A stretch of DNA of 53,984 bases from Lachnospiraceae bacterium (GTDB lineage: Bacteria > Bacillota > Clostridia > Lachnospirales > Lachnospiraceae): the NCBI GenBank assembly GCA_021769135.1, contig JAETTM010000024.1:1-53984 (forward strand), written 5' to 3'. Shown here one piece after another: positions 7,765-16,204 of the stretch. The stretch's first letter is position 1. Each line of letters starts with the position of its first letter. The translations under genes and the position numbers were made by a program. Under the pieces are notes generated by a model, which did no database searches, was not told where the DNA came from, and was given only the letters and a program-made list of their open reading frames with translations.

Positions 7765-8873
7765 TGTTAGTATATAATCTTCAGTTTTTTGCCAAAGAAG
7801 GGCCGGGTGGGGAAAAAACAGAGCCCGCAACGAGTAAAAAACTAAGTGATGCGAGAAAAGAAGGACAGGTGGCCAAAAGTAAGGAAATAGGGAATGCATT
7901 TGGTCTTCTTGCATTGTTTTTAGTTCTGAAGTTTTATGTAGGATATATGGGAACCCGGTTTATGGGGGGCTTTTACAGCATTTATTCCCAGATACCGGAG
8001 CTTGTCAAGATGTACGATGGGCAGATTCCGGTGACGAGCATCCATATTGTATTCCGCAATATGGTTTTGGACATGATATTGATTATGGGGCCCATTCTGC
8101 TGGTGGGGCTGCTGGTCGCCTTTGTATGCGATTTGGTACAGGTGAAATGGCGTCCTACGGGAAAACCTTTAATGCCTAAATTAAGCAAGCTGAATCCCTT
8201 GAAAGGGTTTAAAAAGATTATTTCCAAGGATGCGCTGGTAGAGCTGTTTAAATCCATTTTGAAGATAGGCCTTATCGCCTATGTGGTTTATTCTTATCTA
8301 AAAGATAAGAGCTATATGATTTTCCTGCTGTATGATATTTCCCTGAATCAGGCGATAGGCCTGATCGGGCAGCTGGTGACGGACTTAGGCATACGCATAT
8401 CGGCCATTTATCTGTTCATCGGGTTTGCGGATTATGCTTACCAGAAGATAAAATTCAAAGAAGATATGAAGATGACCAAGCAGGAAGTCAAGGACGAATA
8501 TAAAGACCAGGAAGGCGATCCCCAGATAAAGTCAAAGCAGAAGCAGAGAATGAGGGAAGCATCCCAGAGGCGCATGATGCAGAAGCTTCCCGAGGCGGAT
8601 GTGGTTATTACCAACCCCACCCATTATGCGGTGGCTATTAAATACGATCCGGAAGAGTATGAGGCGCCGGTAGTATTGGCAAAAGGGGAGAATTATCTGG
8701 CACAGAAGATTAAGGATGCAGCCAAAGAACATCATATAGAAATTGTGGAAAACAAGCCTCTTGCCCGTATGCTTTATGCCAATGTGGAAGTAGGGGAACT
8801 GGTGCCGCCGGAACTGTATCAGGCAGTGGCGGAAGTCCTTGCATTTGTGTATCATTTGCAGGGCAAGGTATAG
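7764..8873 (+). CDS. flhB: flagellar export switch protein FlhB
   Basis: This 369-residue protein begins with the basic cytoplasmic segment GGEKTEPATSKKLSDARKEG typical of FlhB, followed by four membrane helices (about 45-230) and a cytoplasmic autoprotease domain. The self-cleavage motif NPTH is intact, with Asn at residue 284 (VVITNPTHYAVAIKYD). FlhB controls the switch from hook/rod to filament substrate export after autocleavage. The start overlaps the stop of fliR. Length is typical. Confidence 0.97.
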   Translation: MLVYNLQFFAKEGPGGEKTEPATSKKLSDARKEGQVAKSKEIGNAFGLLALFLVLKFYVGYMGTRFMGGFYSIYSQIPELVKMYDGQIPVTSIHIVFRNMVLDMILIMGPILLVGLLVAFVCDLVQVKWRPTGKPLMPKLSKLNPLKGFKKIISKDALVELFKSILKIGLIAYVVYSYLKDKSYMIFLLYDISLNQAIGLIGQLVTDLGIRISAIYLFIGFADYAYQKIKFKEDMKMTKQEVKDEYKDQEGDPQIKSKQKQRMREASQRRMMQKLPEADVVITNPTHYAVAIKYDPEEYEAPVVLAKGENYLAQKIKDAAKEHHIEIVENKPLARMLYANVEVGELVPPELYQAVAEVLAFVYHLQGKV

Positions 8874-8975
8874 GCGCTTGGAAGGGCCGGGAAAAGGATT
8901 GCGCGGGCCGTGTAAAAGTGCTCCGCAGAAAGCCGGAAGGCAAAATGCGGTACAGAAAGAGAGGAGAAGTAGAGC

Positions 8976-11012
8976 GTGAAAAAAGCGGATATAGGGGTAG
9001 CTTTATATATATTGGCGGCATTTGTTATGTTGATTATTCCTGTGCCGAAGTGGATGCTGGACATTTTGCTTGCCTGCAATATGGCCGTGGCTTTTACGGT
9101 TATGTTCGGCTGTATGTTTGCAAAGGAAGTATTGGACTTATCTTTTTTCCCGACTATTTTGCTGTTCACGACGATTTTCAGGATATCGCTGAACGTTTCT
9201 TCTACTAGGCTTATACTGACTACGGGGGATCCTGGAAACGTGGTAGCCACCTTCGGCAATTATGTAGGCGGCGGAGATATCATTATCGGTATTATTATAT
9301 TCATCATTTTGATTATTATCCAGTTCCTGGTGATTAATAAAGGTTCTGAAAGGGTAGCGGAAGTAACGGCCCGTTTTACCCTGGATGCCATGCCCGGTAA
9401 ACAGATGGCGATTGACGCGGACTTGAATACCGGCGCGATAACGGACGCGGAAGCGAAGAAGCGCCGTGAAAAGATACAGGAAGAGTCCAGCTTCTTCGGC
9501 TCTATGGATGGTGCGGTAAAGTACGTAAAGGGGGATGCCATTGCCGGTTTGATTATTACGGCAGTCAACGTGGTGGGCGGTATTGCCATGGGGGTCCTTC
9601 GCCAGAATATGGACTTTGGGGCGGCTGCCAATAAATACGTAATCCTTACCATCGGCGACGGACTGGTGAGCCAGATTCCTTCCCTGTTGATTTCTTTGTC
9701 CACAGGTATTTTGGTGACCAAGGGATCCAAGGATGCCGATTTCGGCACGGTGCTGGTGAGCCAGCTGTTCGGCGTTCCAAAGGCGATGTATCTGGTGGGG
9801 GGCATATTAATTGGTTTGGGCATTGTTACCCCTTTGGATACTTTGATATTTATAACGTTGGGCCTTATCTTTATCGTATGCGGAAGGATGATGGCGGGAA
9901 CTATAGAAACTTCGCTGATTGAGTCGGAAGTGGATATGGACGAAGCGGCGGCGGAGGAAATACGCCAGCCGGAAAATGTTACCAGCCTTTTGCAGGTAGA
10001 CCCTATCGAACTGGAATTCGGCTATGGGATTATTCCCCTGGCGGATGTGAACCAGGGCGGAGACCTTTTGGACCGCGTAGTTATGATACGTAGGCAAATC
10101 GCGCTGGAACTGGGTACTGTCGTGCCGATTATCCGTTTAAGGGATAATATTCAGCTGAATCCGAACCAATATATTATTAAGATAAAAGGGGTGCAGGTAA
10201 GCGAAGGGGAAATCCTTTTTGATCATTATATGGCCATGAATCCGGGGTATGTGGAGGAAGAGATTACAGGTATCCCTACCTTTGAGCCGTCCTTCCACCT
10301 CCCGGCCATCTGGATTACGGAAGGGCAGAGGGAGCGGGCGGAAAGCCTGGGCTATACGGTAGTAGACCCTCCTTCGATTATAGCGACCCATCTGACGGAA
10401 ATTATCAGGCAGCATATCGCAGAACTGCTTACCAGGCAGGATGTGGCCGGCCTTATCGACAATATGAAAGAAACCAACCCGACCCTTGTGGAAGAACTGG
10501 TGCCCAAGCTGTTAGGCATCGGCGAGATACAGAAGGTTTTGCAGAATTTGCTGAAAGAAGGAATATCTATCAGGGATTTGCTTACGATTTTTGAGACCCT
10601 GGCGGATTATGCCCCTACCACGAGAGATATCGATATTTTGACGGAATATGTGCGCCAAAGCCTAAAGAGAGCTATTTCAGGAAAATATTTCCCTGCAAAC
10701 GAGACTACAAGTGTGGTAACATTAGACCCAAAGATGGAGCAGGAAATCATGAACAGCGTGAAACAGACGGAGCAGGGGGCATATCTGACTTTGGATCCGG
10801 AGAAGACAAAGGCGGTCATCGCATCGGTGGGGGAGGAAGTGCAGAAACTGGAAAATTTGGGGAAAAACCCCATTATTATAACATCGCCTATTGTGCGCAT
10901 GTATTTTAAACGTCTGACGGAAGACTATTATAAGGACTTGATTGTTGTTTCGTATAATGAGATTGAATCGAATGTTGAATTGCAATCGGTAGGGATGGTG
11001 ACAATAGCATGA
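8976..11012 (+). CDS. flhA: flagellar type III export protein FlhA
   Basis: This 678-residue protein has an N-terminal half of about eight membrane helices and a C-terminal cytoplasmic ring domain. The FHIPEP-family signature is clear (RVAEVTARFTLDAMPGKQMA, about residues 125-145, then IDADLNTG). FlhA forms the nonameric export-gate ring that receives chaperone-substrate complexes and couples ion flow to export. The start is GTG with a GAGAGGAG site about 8 bases upstream. The 102-base gap after flhB carries no convincing gene. The end overlaps the flhF ATG by 4 bases. Confidence 0.97.
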   Translation: MKKADIGVALYILAAFVMLIIPVPKWMLDILLACNMAVAFTVMFGCMFAKEVLDLSFFPTILLFTTIFRISLNVSSTRLILTTGDPGNVVATFGNYVGGGDIIIGIIIFIILIIIQFLVINKGSERVAEVTARFTLDAMPGKQMAIDADLNTGAITDAEAKKRREKIQEESSFFGSMDGAVKYVKGDAIAGLIITAVNVVGGIAMGVLRQNMDFGAAANKYVILTIGDGLVSQIPSLLISLSTGILVTKGSKDADFGTVLVSQLFGVPKAMYLVGGILIGLGIVTPLDTLIFITLGLIFIVCGRMMAGTIETSLIESEVDMDEAAAEEIRQPENVTSLLQVDPIELEFGYGIIPLADVNQGGDLLDRVVMIRRQIALELGTVVPIIRLRDNIQLNPNQYIIKIKGVQVSEGEILFDHYMAMNPGYVEEEITGIPTFEPSFHLPAIWITEGQRERAESLGYTVVDPPSIIATHLTEIIRQHIAELLTRQDVAGLIDNMKETNPTLVEELVPKLLGIGEIQKVLQNLLKEGISIRDLLTIFETLADYAPTTRDIDILTEYVRQSLKRAISGKYFPANETTSVVTLDPKMEQEIMNSVKQTEQGAYLTLDPEKTKAVIASVGEEVQKLENLGKNPIIITSPIVRMYFKRLTEDYYKDLIVVSYNEIESNVELQSVGMVTIA

Positions 11013-12190
11013 TAATAAAAAAATTTCAGGGTAAGTCGGAATTGGAAGCCACAGAGGCGGCCAAAAGGGAACTGGGCAATAACATTGTAACGATGAATGT
11101 GAGGAACGTAAAAAGGAAAGGGATTTTGCGTTTTTTCCTAAAAGATCTGGTAGAGGTTACGGTGGCTTTGGAAGAGGAAAATGAAAAATACTCCCCGGTG
11201 AAAAAGGAAGAAAAGAAGGAAATCCCCCAGCCTTCCCCGATAAGCAGGCCGGTTCTGAATATGCAGGAAGAAAGAAGGGGGAACGCAGTACTGGAAGAAA
11301 AGCTGGACAGCCTGCAGTCTTTGCTGGAGCAGCAGCTGCAGAAGCCGGAAGAAGAAAATGAAGAAGAGGAAGCGGCGGAAGAGCCCTTAAGCGAATTGGA
11401 CCGGCTGATGAAGCTTTTATATAACAGGATGGTGGATAACGAGCTGGATGAAAAGTATGCCAACCAGATTTTGGATGAGATGGAGAAAAGCACCAAGCCA
11501 AATGTTCCTTTCGAATACGCCCTTACCAATGTGTATCAGAAAATGGTGCTGAAATTCGGTAAACCGGAAGGGATCCTGCCGCCGGGGGAAGGTACGAAGG
11601 TAATCTTTTTTATCGGCCCTACCGGTGTGGGGAAAACGACGACCATCGCTAAGCTGGCTTCTTACTATATTGTGGATGAAAAGAAAAAAGTGGCCATGAT
11701 AACGGCGGATACCTACCGCATCGCGGCAGCGGAACAACTGAGGACCTATGCCGGTATTCTGGAAGCGCCTTTCAGGGTGGTATATTCGCCGGAAGAGATT
11801 ATGCAATGTCTGAAAACTTTCGAGGGATGCGATTATATTTTTGTGGATACCTCGGGGCATTCCTACCAGAATGAAGAACAGAAACAGAATATGGCGCAGA
11901 TTGTCCATTCGGTGGACGGGGAGGCGGAAAAGGAAGTATACCTTGTTCTGAGCGCCACGACAAAATACAGGGATTTGCTGAAGATTTCGGATACTTATTC
12001 GGAAATTACGGATTATAAATTAATATTTACCAAATTGGACGAGACGGATGCTTTGGGGAACCTTATGAATATAAAGCTCCATACCGGAAAAACATTGTCC
12101 TATATCACCTGCGGGCAGAATGTTCCTGATGATTTAAGGATATTCAGCCCACAAGATGCGGTAAAGCAATTGCTGGGAGGAAAAAATTAG
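11009..12190 (+). CDS. flhF: flagellar placement GTPase FlhF (SRP-like)
   Basis: This 393-residue protein has a variable basic/acidic N-terminal region (about 1-150, including a Glu-rich coiled stretch) and a C-terminal SRP-type NG GTPase domain. The P-loop GPTGVGKTTTIAKLASYY lies at about 202-220, followed by MITADTYRIAAAEQLRTYA and a DTSGHS element. FlhF recruits early flagellar components and sets flagellar position and number together with FlhG. It starts with an ATGA overlap on flhA and is followed by flhG, its known antagonist. It differs from FtsY/Ffh by its N-terminal region and context. Confidence 0.95.
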   Translation: MIIKKFQGKSELEATEAAKRELGNNIVTMNVRNVKRKGILRFFLKDLVEVTVALEEENEKYSPVKKEEKKEIPQPSPISRPVLNMQEERRGNAVLEEKLDSLQSLLEQQLQKPEEENEEEEAAEEPLSELDRLMKLLYNRMVDNELDEKYANQILDEMEKSTKPNVPFEYALTNVYQKMVLKFGKPEGILPPGEGTKVIFFIGPTGVGKTTTIAKLASYYIVDEKKKVAMITADTYRIAAAEQLRTYAGILEAPFRVVYSPEEIMQCLKTFEGCDYIFVDTSGHSYQNEEQKQNMAQIVHSVDGEAEKEVYLVLSATTKYRDLLKISDTYSEITDYKLIFTKLDETDALGNLMNIKLHTGKTLSYITCGQNVPDDLRIFSPQDAVKQLLGGKN

Positions 12191-12232
12191 GGGAGAAACG
12201 AAGGGGAGAAAACCAGGAGGAAGTTGCGAGAT

Positions 12233-13111
12233 ATGGATCAGGCTGAACAGTTACGGAATATTATAAAAGCCAGCAATAATCCACAGAAGCCTTTGGCAAG
12301 AATTCTGACAGTGACCAGCGGAAAAGGAGGGGTGGGGAAGTCAAATACATCTATCAACCTGGCCATACAGTTCCGGAAAATGGGGCAAAAGGTTGTGATT
12401 CTGGATGCGGATTTCGGGCTTGCCAATATAGAAATCATGTTCGGTTCCGTACCAAAGTATAATCTGTCCGATTTTATTTACGAAGGAAAAAGCATTGAGG
12501 AAATCATCACGAAGGGCCCTATGGGGATAAACTTTATTTCTGGGGGTTCAGGGATTTGCAGCCTGTCTAATCTGACCCAAGACCATATACACAGTATTGT
12601 GCAGGGGCTGTCCATGCTGGATTCTTTTGCGGATACGATTATAGTGGATACGGGGGCCGGTATATCCGATGCGGTAATGGAATTTCTGGTGGCCAGCGAG
12701 GAAATACTTCTCGTGACGACGCCGGAACCTACATCAATTACGGATTCATATTCTTTGCTGAAAACCTTAAGCATGCATCCCAGGTATGTGAAGGAAGAGA
12801 CAAAGATTAAAATGATTGCGAACAAGGTACATGAAAACGGGGAAGGAAAAGAACTGTATAGAAAACTGAAGGTGGTGGTGGAGAAGTATTTGAAAACGCC
12901 CATGGAATATTTGGGGGAAGTACCGGATGATTCGTACCTGGTAAAAGCGGTGATGCAGCAGAAGCCGGTATCAATGGCGGATCCTTATGCGAAGTCTGCA
13001 TTGGCCTATAAGCAGATTGCGGCAAAGCTGGCAAATAAGGAAGTCGCGGAAAAGGTTAATAGGAGAGGAATGGCAGCATTTTTTTCAAATATTTTTAGCG
13101 GGAAAAGGTAG
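12233..13111 (+). CDS. flhG: flagellar number regulator FlhG (MinD/ParA-type ATPase)
   Basis: This 292-residue ATPase begins MDQAEQLRNIIKASNN, the N-terminal FlhF-activating helix (DQAxxLR) that distinguishes FlhG from MinD. The deviant Walker A is KGGVGKSN at residues 31-38, and switch segments DADFGLANIE and VDTGAG follow. A C-terminal amphipathic tail (MAAFFSNIFSGKR) fits ATP-dependent membrane binding. FlhG stimulates FlhF GTPase and limits flagellar number. A TTG at 12224 is possible but only 3 bases from the AGGAGG; the ATG at 12233 matches the family N-terminus. Confidence 0.93.
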   Translation: MDQAEQLRNIIKASNNPQKPLARILTVTSGKGGVGKSNTSINLAIQFRKMGQKVVILDADFGLANIEIMFGSVPKYNLSDFIYEGKSIEEIITKGPMGINFISGGSGICSLSNLTQDHIHSIVQGLSMLDSFADTIIVDTGAGISDAVMEFLVASEEILLVTTPEPTSITDSYSLLKTLSMHPRYVKEETKIKMIANKVHENGEGKELYRKLKVVVEKYLKTPMEYLGEVPDDSYLVKAVMQQKPVSMADPYAKSALAYKQIAAKLANKEVAEKVNRRGMAAFFSNIFSGKR

Positions 13112-13120
13112 AGTTTGATT

Positions 13121-13846
13121 ATGGAAGAGAAGTTAGCAAAATATATAACCGAAGGAAGCAAAGTAGATATTAAGAGGAACGGCAGTATAAGAAAAACTCA
13201 GATTAAGATATACCATAGCCAACTGCACAGTATCCTGTCGGAAGACCGGATAGAAATAACAATGCCCATGGAACAGAATAAAATCGTTATGCTCTTAACA
13301 GGGGTAGAGTATGATTTGAGTTTTTATTCCTATAATGGGGTCTACCACTGTAGGGCAAAGGTGGTAGGGAGAGGCAAAAGGGATAATAAGTTTTTGCTCC
13401 AGATGGAGCTTACGACCGATTTACATAAGGATCAAAGGCGGGAGTTTTACCGCTTTAACTGTGCGTTGGAGATGAAATTCAGGGTTCTTAGCGAAGATGA
13501 AGTGAAGACGTTTGAAGACAGCGATTTCCTGGACGATCCGGCCATAGAAGAAAAACCGATGAAAAAAGGTATCATTGTGGATATCAGCGGCGGCGGACTG
13601 CGCTTTGCGGCGGATCATATCGTAAAAGAAGGAAGCACAATCCTGTGCCGGTATAAGCTGGAGCCGGGAGAAAGCGCAAAGGAGTATGAGGTGCTGGGAA
13701 ATATATTAGGGGTGAAGCCTTCCCAAAACAGGGATGACATATTTGAGCACAGGGTTCAGTTTGTAAACATCTATGATGAGGCCAGGGAAGAAATTATCCG
13801 GTTTATTTTTGAAACGGAGCGGAAAATCAGGAGAAAAATAAATTAA
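13121..13846 (+). CDS. PilZ-domain flagellar brake protein (YcgR/MotI-like)
   Basis: This protein of about 242 residues has an N-terminal YcgR-like beta domain and a C-terminal PilZ domain. The c-di-GMP-binding residues are present: RRxFxR as DQRREFYRF (R106, R107, R111) and (D/N)xSxxG as DISGGG (D154, S156, G159), followed by LRF. Related proteins (YcgR in enterics, YpfA/MotI in Bacillus) bind c-di-GMP and inhibit the stator. The insert between the two motifs is rich in acidic residues. The in-operon location supports motility control. A TTG at 13115 is a possible alternative start. Confidence 0.88.
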   Translation: MEEKLAKYITEGSKVDIKRNGSIRKTQIKIYHSQLHSILSEDRIEITMPMEQNKIVMLLTGVEYDLSFYSYNGVYHCRAKVVGRGKRDNKFLLQMELTTDLHKDQRREFYRFNCALEMKFRVLSEDEVKTFEDSDFLDDPAIEEKPMKKGIIVDISGGGLRFAADHIVKEGSTILCRYKLEPGESAKEYEVLGNILGVKPSQNRDDIFEHRVQFVNIYDEAREEIIRFIFETERKIRRKIN

Positions 13847-13884
13847 AATAATTGTCAATTTTCGCTCATGGGAAGACCGCTCTG

Positions 13885-13893
13885 TGGTATAAT
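13885..13893 (+). promoter_or_regulatory. extended -10 promoter upstream of cheC
   Basis: TGG-TATAAT at 13885-13893 is a consensus -10 with the TGn extension, 32 bases before the cheC ATG, in the 78-base gap after the PilZ gene. No good -35 hexamer is present 16-18 bases upstream, as is common for extended -10 promoters. An in-frame open stretch begins at 13868 but lies over this promoter and has no ribosome site, so it is not taken as coding. Confidence 0.55.
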
Positions 13894-13924
13894 GGAAAAA
13901 AGAGAGTATATAGGAGGGTTGACA

Positions 13925-14542
13925 ATGGCTGAGTTGAGTTTGGAGACAATGTCTCAGGAATACTATGATATACTGAAAGAATTAGGAAATATCGGGGCGG
14001 GGAATGCAACTACAGCTTTGGCCCAGATGCTCCAGTGTAAGGTGGATATGTCGGTGCCGCAAGTGAAATTGCTGGAATTTAAGGATGTGGCGACTATTAT
14101 GGGAGGGGAAGAGCAGCTGATGGCCGGTATTTACCTTGGGGTGGAGGGGGATATTGCGGGAAGCATTATGTTCCTCCTGCAGAAAGATTCCGCCAAGCAT
14201 CTGGTAGGGAAAATGATGGGGATGGAGATGGAGGGTGAAGATTTCTCGGAAATCGAGCAGTCCGCTTTACAGGAAGTGGGAAACATTATTACCGGTTCCT
14301 ATCTGAATTCCCTGTCGGCCATGACAAATCTTAAAATATATCCCACAATCCCTGCATTGGCAGTGGATATGGCCGGGGCTATTTTAAGCGTTCCCGCCAT
14401 TGAATTCGGAACGATGGGGGACAGCATTTTGCTGATTCAGACGCAGTTTTTTGATGAAGTCCAGTTGGAAGGCTTTTTTATACTTATTCCGGATTTGGAA
14501 TCGTTCGGAAAGATGTTAAAATCGCTGGGCATTTCCGTTTAG
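13925..14542 (+). CDS. cheC: CheY-P phosphatase CheC
   Basis: This 205-residue CheC has both active-site helices intact: E19/N22 in LKELGNIGAGNATTAL and E117/N120 in LQEVGNIITGSYLNSL. Each Glu/Asn pair can hydrolyse CheY-P, so this is a two-site CheC. CheC also binds CheD, encoded next, linking dephosphorylation to receptor deamidation. The start is set by the AGGAGG site at 13912-13917. It overlaps in function with FliY, which has the same motifs; CheC acts free in the cytoplasm while FliY acts at the rotor. Confidence 0.95.
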   Translation: MAELSLETMSQEYYDILKELGNIGAGNATTALAQMLQCKVDMSVPQVKLLEFKDVATIMGGEEQLMAGIYLGVEGDIAGSIMFLLQKDSAKHLVGKMMGMEMEGEDFSEIEQSALQEVGNIITGSYLNSLSAMTNLKIYPTIPALAVDMAGAILSVPAIEFGTMGDSILLIQTQFFDEVQLEGFFILIPDLESFGKMLKSLGISV

Positions 14543-14598
14543 CGTTAAAATATAATATAAGGGAGATTTCAAAGGAAAAAGGGAGACTTGGGAAGGAT

Positions 14599-15084
14599 AT
14601 GAGTGAAACAATTAAAGTTGGAATGGCAGATTTACAAGTATGTATCAGTCCTAATGCTGTGACGACTTTGGGGCTTGGGTCCTGTGTTGGGATTGCGATT
14701 CGGGATCCTGTTACCAAAATTGGAGGGCTGGCACATATTATGCTTCCGGACAGCACACAAATAAGCAATAACAGCAATATACCAAAGTTCGCGGATACCG
14801 GCATTGCGGAGCTGGTAAAACAGATGGTGGCAAAAGGGGCGAAACAGAGCCGTATGGTGGCTAAAATTGCAGGGGGAGCCCAGATGTTTTCTTTTCAGAA
14901 TAAATCGGAGTTAAGCCGCGTAGGGGAACGGAATGTGGCGGCGACGAAGAAAAAGCTGGCGGAACTTAGGATACCGATTTTGGCACAGGACACTGGGAAC
15001 AATTATGGGAGAACCGTTATTTTCTATCCGGAAACGGGAGATTTTGTAATTAAAGCAGTCGGGAAGGCGCAGAAAACGATATGA
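14599..15084 (+). CDS. cheD: chemoreceptor glutamine deamidase CheD
   Basis: This 161-residue protein has the CheD catalytic set: T23, C29 and H46 in TTLGLGSCVGIAIRD and GGLAHIMLPDS. CheD converts receptor glutamines to glutamates and is controlled by CheC binding. Length and motif spacing match the family. It lies 56 bases after cheC and its TGA stop overlaps the start of the next small gene. Confidence 0.96.
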   Translation: MSETIKVGMADLQVCISPNAVTTLGLGSCVGIAIRDPVTKIGGLAHIMLPDSTQISNNSNIPKFADTGIAELVKQMVAKGAKQSRMVAKIAGGAQMFSFQNKSELSRVGERNVAATKKKLAELRIPILAQDTGNNYGRTVIFYPETGDFVIKAVGKAQKTI

Positions 15085-15383
15085 ATAAAGGAAAAACCAG
15101 AAAAAAAATAATGAAAAGAAGATTAATACCGGCTTTTCTGATGTTATCCGTAGGCCTGATAAGCAGTATTGTCATGCGAATCAATCATTATAAAACAAAC
15201 GAGATGCTTGCGGTGCTTTTAGGGCTATTGATTGCATTTTATATTGTAGGTAGCCTTTTTGAGTTCATGCTTAACTTATTTGACAGGCAGAACCAGCCGG
15301 CAGAGCCGGAAGAAGAGGTTAAAACAGGCTTGGGAGGGGAAGAGGCCGATATGGAAGAAGGACAGGTGAAAACGGAAGGGTAG
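15081..15383 (+). CDS. small membrane protein of the fla/che operon
   Basis: This predicted 100-residue protein has a very basic N-terminus (KGKTRKKIMKRR), two membrane helices (about 13-28 and 42-64) and a short acidic tail. I do not recognise a named family. Its start overlaps the cheD stop (ATGA), and it precedes the sigma-28 gene, so co-expression with flagellar genes is likely. The ATG at 15111 is a possible later start that would keep both helices. Function unknown; the gene call is supported by tight operon spacing. Confidence 0.7.
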   Translation: MNKGKTRKKIMKRRLIPAFLMLSVGLISSIVMRINHYKTNEMLAVLLGLLIAFYIVGSLFEFMLNLFDRQNQPAEPEEEVKTGLGGEEADMEEGQVKTEG

Positions 15384-15416
15384 TATAGGAAAATATAAAG
15401 GTGGCTGGAGGCTGGT

Positions 15417-16181
15417 ATGGACGAAACAGGCAAAAAGAAATTGTGGGAGGAGTATGGGAAGGCGAAGACGCCGGAAATACGTGAGAAGCTGATTCTGGAA
15501 TATGCTCCGCTTGTAAAGTTGGTTGCGGGAAGGCTCAGCATGTATCTGGGCTATAATGTGGAGTATGATGATTTGGTAGGCTATGGTATTTTCGGGCTGA
15601 TCGATGCAATCGATAAATTTGACAGCTTGAAATCGGTTAAATTCGAAACATATGCGAGCCTGCGTATAAGAGGCGCTATTTTAGACCAGATACGCAAAAT
15701 GGACTGGATTCCGAGAACAATTCGACAGAGGCAGAAGAAGATAGACCTGGCCATCAAAGAGATTGAAGCGGAAAAAGGAAGGAATGCAACGGATATAGAA
15801 ATTGCGGAGTCGCTGGGGATTTCTGAGGAGGAGCTTGGGGAGTGGCAGTCTCAGATGAAAATCACCAATGTGGTATCTTTAAACGAGTTTATGGAGCAGG
15901 GAAGCGAGATACCGGCTGAAAATAATAAAAATGCCCATTTTGACAGCCCTGAGGAAGTTATAGAAAAGGAAGAACTGAAAAAAATCTTGACAGAAGCATT
16001 GGAATTATTGACAGAGAAAGAGCGAAGGGTCATAGAATTATACTATTATGAGGAACTGACGTTGAAGGAGATCAGCAGCATATTGGAGGTATCCGAATCC
16101 AGGATATCCCAGCTGCATACAAGGGCTTTACAAAAAATGAAATCGAAAATGGGAGGTTATATAGGAATATTGACCCAGTAG
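15417..16181 (+). CDS. fliA: flagellar sigma factor sigma-28 (FliA/SigD/WhiG type)
   Basis: This 254-residue sigma-70-family factor has region 2 (LVKLVAGRLSMYLGYNVEYD, then DDLVGYGIFGLIDAIDKFD), region 3 (ARNATDIEIAESLGIS-like) and region 4 (LTEKERRVIELYYYEELTLKEI with helix-turn-helix EVSESRISQLHTRAL). This pattern is the FliA/SigD/WhiG group that transcribes late flagellar and chemotaxis genes. The ribosome site is GGCTGGAGG about 8 bases upstream of the ATG. No FlgM anti-sigma gene is in the window. Position after cheD matches Bacillus sigD and other Firmicutes. Confidence 0.95.
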   Translation: MDETGKKKLWEEYGKAKTPEIREKLILEYAPLVKLVAGRLSMYLGYNVEYDDLVGYGIFGLIDAIDKFDSLKSVKFETYASLRIRGAILDQIRKMDWIPRTIRQRQKKIDLAIKEIEAEKGRNATDIEIAESLGISEEELGEWQSQMKITNVVSLNEFMEQGSEIPAENNKNAHFDSPEEVIEKEELKKILTEALELLTEKERRVIELYYYEELTLKEISSILEVSESRISQLHTRALQKMKSKMGGYIGILTQ

Positions 16182-16204
16182 AAGGAAAGGGCACAGGTAT
16201 TTAT

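Noticed and set aside
13868-13924. Upstream start for cheC
   Set aside because: The segment holds the extended -10 promoter and has no ribosome site; AGGAGG lies before 13925.
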